Below, piece by piece: positions 13,905 to 19,508 of a stretch of 19,508 nt of DNA; positions within the stretch are counted from its first letter, which is position 1; each line of letters begins with the position of its first letter. The stretch comes from CALZJC01 sp041574955. Its GTDB lineage: Bacteria; Acidobacteriota; Thermoanaerobaculia; Multivoradales; JAHEKO01. Under the pieces are notes generated by a model, which saw only the letters and a program-made list of their open reading frames with translations, was not told the DNA's origin and searched no databases. The position numbers and the translations under genes are program-made. The stretch covers positions 1 to 19,508 of the forward strand of contig JBFGNS010000085.1 of assembly GCA_041574955.1 (NCBI GenBank), given 5' to 3'.

Positions 13905-13976
13905 GCGGCCACCGTGGCGCTGGTGGTGCTGTCGTTCCTGCTCGAGATCGCCGGCGGCGGCTGCCCGGTGCCCTAG
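13905..13976 (+). other. Possible remnant of a membrane-protein C-terminus
   Basis: Directly after the 45-bp repeats, one frame reads AATVALVVLSFLLEIAGGG then CPVP and a TAG stop. It looks like a hydrophobic membrane segment. The same frame is open back through the 45-bp repeats (15 codons each) from a GTG at 13782, giving a 64-residue chimeric peptide, but there is no Shine-Dalgarno before it. It may be the tail of a gene whose front was lost when the repeats arrived, or chance. About 70 further bases up to 14045 hold a TAGACT -10-like sequence at 13995-14000 ahead of the kinase gene. Confidence 0.3.
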
Positions 13977-14044
13977 AGGCAGCAGGCGGTGGGGTAGACT
14001 GCCCCCCGCTTCGGCACAGACCACGGTCTCCCGGGCCACCGGTC

Positions 14045-16663
<2,619 letters not shown>

Positions 16664-16728
16664 CCAGCGGCAGCGGCCTCATCACTTCCACTCGCGTGAG
16701 CCGCTGAGCGCATGCCGAGGCCGGTGTC

Positions 16729-16755
16729 GAGATCCTTCGCTGCGCTCAGGATGAC
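16729..16755 (-). repeat. Dispersed GTCATCC-type repeat, inverted copy
   Basis: On the minus strand this reads GTCATCCTGAGCGCAGCGAA followed by GGATCTC. It belongs to a common intergenic repeat of the form GTCATCC-GAGCG-AGCGA-GGA-CTC known from many bacterial genomes. It faces the second copy at 16847. Confidence 0.7.
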
Positions 16756-16846
16756 TTGAGCGGGTGGCGGCGACTCAGCCTCCCCGGCACACGCACACCC
16801 GCCCGCGCGTAGCACCCGCGGCCCGAGTCGTCGCTCAGCACCCACT

Positions 16847-16875
16847 GTCATCCCGAGCGCTAAGCGAGGGACCTC
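16847..16875 (+). repeat. Dispersed GTCATCC-type repeat, direct copy
   Basis: It reads GTCATCCCGAGCGCTAAGCG then AGGGACCTC on the plus strand, the same repeat type as the copy at 16729-16755 but in the opposite direction. The two arms differ at several positions, so their pairing would be imperfect. Confidence 0.7.
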
Positions 16876-16927
16876 AGCACCAACCCCGGCACTGCACCAA
16901 CGGCCCGCTCGCCAGCACTGCCCCACG

Positions 16928-16933
16928 TATACT
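16928..16933 (+). promoter_or_regulatory. -10 element placing the lysA transcript start on its GTG codon
   Basis: TATACT (five of six consensus) ends six bases before the GTG at 16940, so the expected transcription start is the first base of the start codon. There is no Shine-Dalgarno in between, which fits a leaderless mRNA. No -35 box is recognisable. Confidence 0.5.
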
Positions 16934-16939
16934 CCTCCG

Positions 16940-18319
16940 GTGGCCGCATTCACCTGGCGCGACGGCACTCTCCACGCCGACGCCGTCCCCCTGCCGGCGA
17001 TCGCCGAGGCCGCCGGCACCCCCACCTACGTCTACTCCGCCACCGCCATCCGCGCCTCCTACCGGCGGCTGGCCGAGGCGTTCGCGCCGCTCGGCGCGCG
17101 CTTCCAGTACGCGGTCAAGGCGAGCCCCAACCTCCACCTCTGCCGGCTGCTGAGGGAGCTCGGCGCCGGCATGGACGTGGTGTCGGGCGGCGAGATGGAG
17201 CGCGCCTGGCTGGCCGGCACGCCGATGTCCGACATCGTCTTCGCCGGCGTCGGCAAGACCGACGAGGAGATCCGCGCCGCGCTCGACGGAAGCTCGAGCC
17301 TGCTGGGTGACTCCTGGGCCGACCTCGGCGCCCCCGACCCCGCCGGCCGCGGCCCGGTGGGCCTGTTCAACGTCGAGTCCGAGAGCGAGCTCGAGGCCGT
17401 CGCGCGGCTGGCACGCGAGCTCGGGGTGCCGGCCCGCGCCTGCCTGAGGGTCAACCCCGACGTCGACCCCCACACCCACGAGTACACCACCACCGGCAAG
17501 GAAGAGAACAAGTTCGGCATCGACGCCCCGAAGATCGTCGGCCTGTTCGACGCCTGGGCGGACCAGCCGGGCGTCGAGCTGGTGGGGCTGCACGTCCACA
17601 TCGGCTCGCCGGTGCCCCAGGTCGAGCCGTACGCCGAGGCGGTGGCGGTGCTGCTGACCCTGGTCGACCAGCTCGCCGAGCGCGGCCACACGGTCGAGGT
17701 GCTCAACTTGGGCGGCGGCTGGCCGATCGCCTACCGCGAAGGCGAGGTGCCGCCGCTCGAGGAGTACGCGGCCGCGCTGCTGCCGCTCCTCGCCCCGCGT
17801 GCCGCGGCCGGTCTGCGGGTGCTGCTCGAGCCGGGCCGCTCGATCCTGGGGAACTCGGGGCTGCTCCTGACCCGGGTGCAGCACGTCAAGCAGGGCCGCG
17901 CCAAGAAGTTCGTCATCTGTGACGGCGGCATGCACACCCTGCTCCGACCCGCCCTCTACCGCGCCTTCCACTTCGCCTGGCCGGTGGCGTGGGACGGGCC
18001 CGAGCCGAGGCGCGAAGAGCTGCCGCCGGGCGACGGGCTCGAGCTGTGCGACCTGGTCGGCCCGATCTGCGAGACCGGCGACTTCCTGGCGCGCGGCCGG
18101 GTGCTGCCGCCGATGGCGCGCGGCGACCTGGTGGCGGTCTTCTCGGCCGGCGCCTACGGCATCTCGATGGCGTCGAACTACAACGACCACGGCCGGCCGG
18201 CCGAGGTGCTGGTCGACGGCGACCGCGCCGAGCTGATCAACGAGCGCCAGCCGCTGGCGACCCTGTTCTCCACCGAGCGCCGGCGCCAGCTGCCGCTGCC
18301 GGCAACGCAGCCACGGTGA
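16940..18319 (+). CDS. lysA: Diaminopimelate decarboxylase
   Basis: LysA converts meso-diaminopimelate to lysine and CO2, the last step of the DAP pathway, in the cytoplasm with PLP. The 459-residue sequence shows the fold-type III decarboxylase pattern: YAVK60ASPN with the PLP lysine, HVHIGS (218-223), LNLGGGW (255-261) phosphate-binding glycines, E297-PGR, CDGGMHTLLRPALY (~331-344), and C377-ETGD, the active-site cysteine contributed across the dimer. It is somewhat longer than the usual ~420 residues, with an insertion near 113-136 (DGSSSLLGDSW...DPAGRGPVG). The GTG start directly follows a TATACT -10, suggesting a leaderless transcript. Its stop overlaps the GTG of the next gene (GTGA), so the two are translationally coupled. 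Confidence 0.95.
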   Translation: MAAFTWRDGTLHADAVPLPAIAEAAGTPTYVYSATAIRASYRRLAEAFAPLGARFQYAVKASPNLHLCRLLRELGAGMDVVSGGEMERAWLAGTPMSDIVFAGVGKTDEEIRAALDGSSSLLGDSWADLGAPDPAGRGPVGLFNVESESELEAVARLARELGVPARACLRVNPDVDPHTHEYTTTGKEENKFGIDAPKIVGLFDAWADQPGVELVGLHVHIGSPVPQVEPYAEAVAVLLTLVDQLAERGHTVEVLNLGGGWPIAYREGEVPPLEEYAAALLPLLAPRAAAGLRVLLEPGRSILGNSGLLLTRVQHVKQGRAKKFVICDGGMHTLLRPALYRAFHFAWPVAWDGPEPRREELPPGDGLELCDLVGPICETGDFLARGRVLPPMARGDLVAVFSAGAYGISMASNYNDHGRPAEVLVDGDRAELINERQPLATLFSTERRRQLPLPATQPR

Positions 18320-19508
18320 CCGCAACACGCACGGCCGGCTGCGCTGTCCTCGCCGGTGCACTCGCGGCGGCGGCGTGCACCGCACCCGCCGGGGCGCCTG
18401 CCGCCGGAGGACCGACGATGGACGACCCCGCCCGCTCGCTTCTCGCCTCGCAACCCCGCATGGCCGCGGTCGTCGAGGCGGCAGCGGAACACCGGCTGCA
18501 GCTCGTTCTCGGGCTGATCGAGGAGCCGTCCGAGGGCTCGCCCGGCGCCCAGCCGAAGCTCGTCCAGCACGGCTTCCGCCTCGACGCCGAGTACTTCTAC
18601 CCGGCCAGCGCGGTCAAGCTGTTCGCGGCGGTGGCGGCGCTCGAGCGGCTGGCCGATCTCGGCGCCGAGACCGGCCTGCCGATCGACGCCGACACGCCGA
18701 TGGTCTTCCACCCGCTGTTCGAAGACGAGGAGCTCGAGGACGCCGACCCGAGCAACCTCGACGGCGGCACCATCACCGTTCGCCACGAGATCCGCAAGCT
18801 CTTCCTGGTCTCAGACAACCGGGCGTTCAACCGCCTCTACGAGCTCCTCGGCCAGGACGGCCTGGCGGCTTCGCTGACCGCCGCCGGCCTAGGTGACGCC
18901 CGCATCGTCCACCGCCTGTCCGAGGCCAGGAGCCCGGAGGAGAATCTGCTCGCGCCGAGGATCGACTTCGTCGGCGACGGCTGGCGCCACGCCGTGCCCG
19001 AGCGCCGCTCCGAGCCGTTGCCGCCGCTCCCGCCCGTGCCCGGTCTCGAGATCGGCCGCGCCTACATGGCGGACGGCGAGAAGATCGAGCAGCCGATGCC
19101 GTTCGAGCTCAAGAACCGCATCTCGCTCGCCGACCTCCAGCGCGGCCTATGCATGGTGGTGCGGCCGGACGTCGACTGCGGCGGCGCCGGCTTCCGGCTC
19201 TCCGAGGCCGACCGCGCTCTGCTGCTCGAGGCAATGAGCCAGCGGCCGCGCGAGTCCACCAATCCGCTCTACGACCCCGCCGACTACCTCGACAACTACG
19301 TCAAGTTCCTGCTGCCGGGCCTCGACCACGTCTTCCCGCCCGGCCGCCTCGGGATCTACAACAAGATCGGCCAGGCCTACGGCTTCACGACCGAGAACGC
19401 CTACGTCGTCGACCCCGAGACCGCCCGCTCCTTCTTCCTCGCCGTCACCCTCTACACCAACGCCAACGGTGTGCTCAACGACGACGACTACGAGTACGGC
19501 AACGTGGC
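18316..19508 (+). CDS. Class A beta-lactamase-like serine hydrolase lipoprotein (partial, runs off window)
   Basis: The frame is open from a GTG at 18316 to the window edge (397 codons) with no stop. The first residues (MTATRTAGCAVLAGALAAAAC) form a lipoprotein signal with Cys21 in the lipobox, which supports this GTG over the internal ATG at 18418. The catalytic set of the penicillin-recognising fold is present in order: S98-A-V-K101, S166-D-N168 (LVSDNRAFNRL), and K350-I-G352 (YNKIGQAYGF) where KTG is usual. The SDN motif and spacing place it with class A beta-lactamase-like hydrolases (PF13354 type). True antibiotic hydrolysis is uncertain, because the omega-loop Glu was not identified. 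It overlaps lysA by four bases (GTGA), implying coupled translation. Confidence 0.85.
   Translation, partial: MTATRTAGCAVLAGALAAAACTAPAGAPAAGGPTMDDPARSLLASQPRMAAVVEAAAEHRLQLVLGLIEEPSEGSPGAQPKLVQHGFRLDAEYFYPASAVKLFAAVAALERLADLGAETGLPIDADTPMVFHPLFEDEELEDADPSNLDGGTITVRHEIRKLFLVSDNRAFNRLYELLGQDGLAASLTAAGLGDARIVHRLSEARSPEENLLAPRIDFVGDGWRHAVPERRSEPLPPLPPVPGLEIGRAYMADGEKIEQPMPFELKNRISLADLQRGLCMVVRPDVDCGGAGFRLSEADRALLLEAMSQRPRESTNPLYDPADYLDNYVKFLLPGLDHVFPPGRLGIYNKIGQAYGFTTENAYVVDPETARSFFLAVTLYTNANGVLNDDDYEYGNV

Larger units (their letters stand above)
16664..16939. other. Gene-free spacer between kinase and lysA
   Basis: This 276-base spacer holds no gene. It contains a weak CAGCGGC...GCCGCTG dyad (16671-16706) after the kinase stop, two GTCATCC-type repeats in opposite orientation (listed separately), and the lysA -10 element at its end. 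Confidence 0.6.

Overview
The window is very GC-rich bacterial chromosome, densely coded on both strands. The gene mix suggests an Acidobacteriota-like organism: a membrane Ser/Thr kinase with a C-terminal fan of TolB/PD40 'SPDG' repeats, many exported hydrolases, several lipoproteins and a GTCATCC-type dispersed repeat. This lineage call is inference from gene style only. There is no phage, plasmid, CRISPR, rRNA or tRNA signal.

Layout. Positions 50-1419 (minus strand) carry a small inner-membrane protein, a DUF2007-like protein, a cysteine-containing lipoprotein and an 87-residue XRE regulator. Position 1535 onward (plus strand) holds a six-helix membrane protein, then an unusual fusion of a D-Ala-D-Ala-ligase-type ATP-grasp enzyme with a SET/post-SET methyltransferase domain (2276-3787). 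A beta-barrel-like outer membrane protein follows with a good sigma70 promoter, then a large exported lipoprotein of the endonuclease/exonuclease/phosphatase (sphingomyelinase C-like) fold, a LACTB-like serine hydrolase with TPRs, and a small membrane protein. Positions 10133-10876 are a genomic scar: a 28-bp perfect inverted repeat, a minus-strand intrinsic terminator, and a remnant in which the start of an isoquinoline-oxidoreductase-type 2Fe-2S subunit is joined to the very end of the molybdopterin subunit. Next come divergently transcribed exported MsrA and MsrB, with a hairpin repeat element between them. MsrB is followed closely by a PLP aminotransferase. Its stop codon lies in the first copy of a 14-bp x 8 tandem array, which leads into a second copy of the hairpin element whose right arm is amplified as a 45-bp x 3 repeat. 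A receptor-like Ser/Thr kinase follows, then a spacer with an inverted pair of GTCATCC repeats, then lysA. LysA overlaps by GTGA a class-A beta-lactamase-like lipoprotein that runs off the end of the window.

How the genes work together. The exported MsrA/MsrB pair would repair oxidised methionine in envelope proteins. The lysA-hydrolase pair links the last step of lysine synthesis, which consumes the peptidoglycan precursor meso-DAP, with a penicillin-recognising-fold lipoprotein. Most other genes look like independent units.

Most notable points: the ATP-grasp-SET fusion with a degenerate SAM-binding motif, the hairpin repeat family with its amplified copy, the fused oxidoreductase remnant, and start codons placed directly behind -10 elements (leaderless transcripts).
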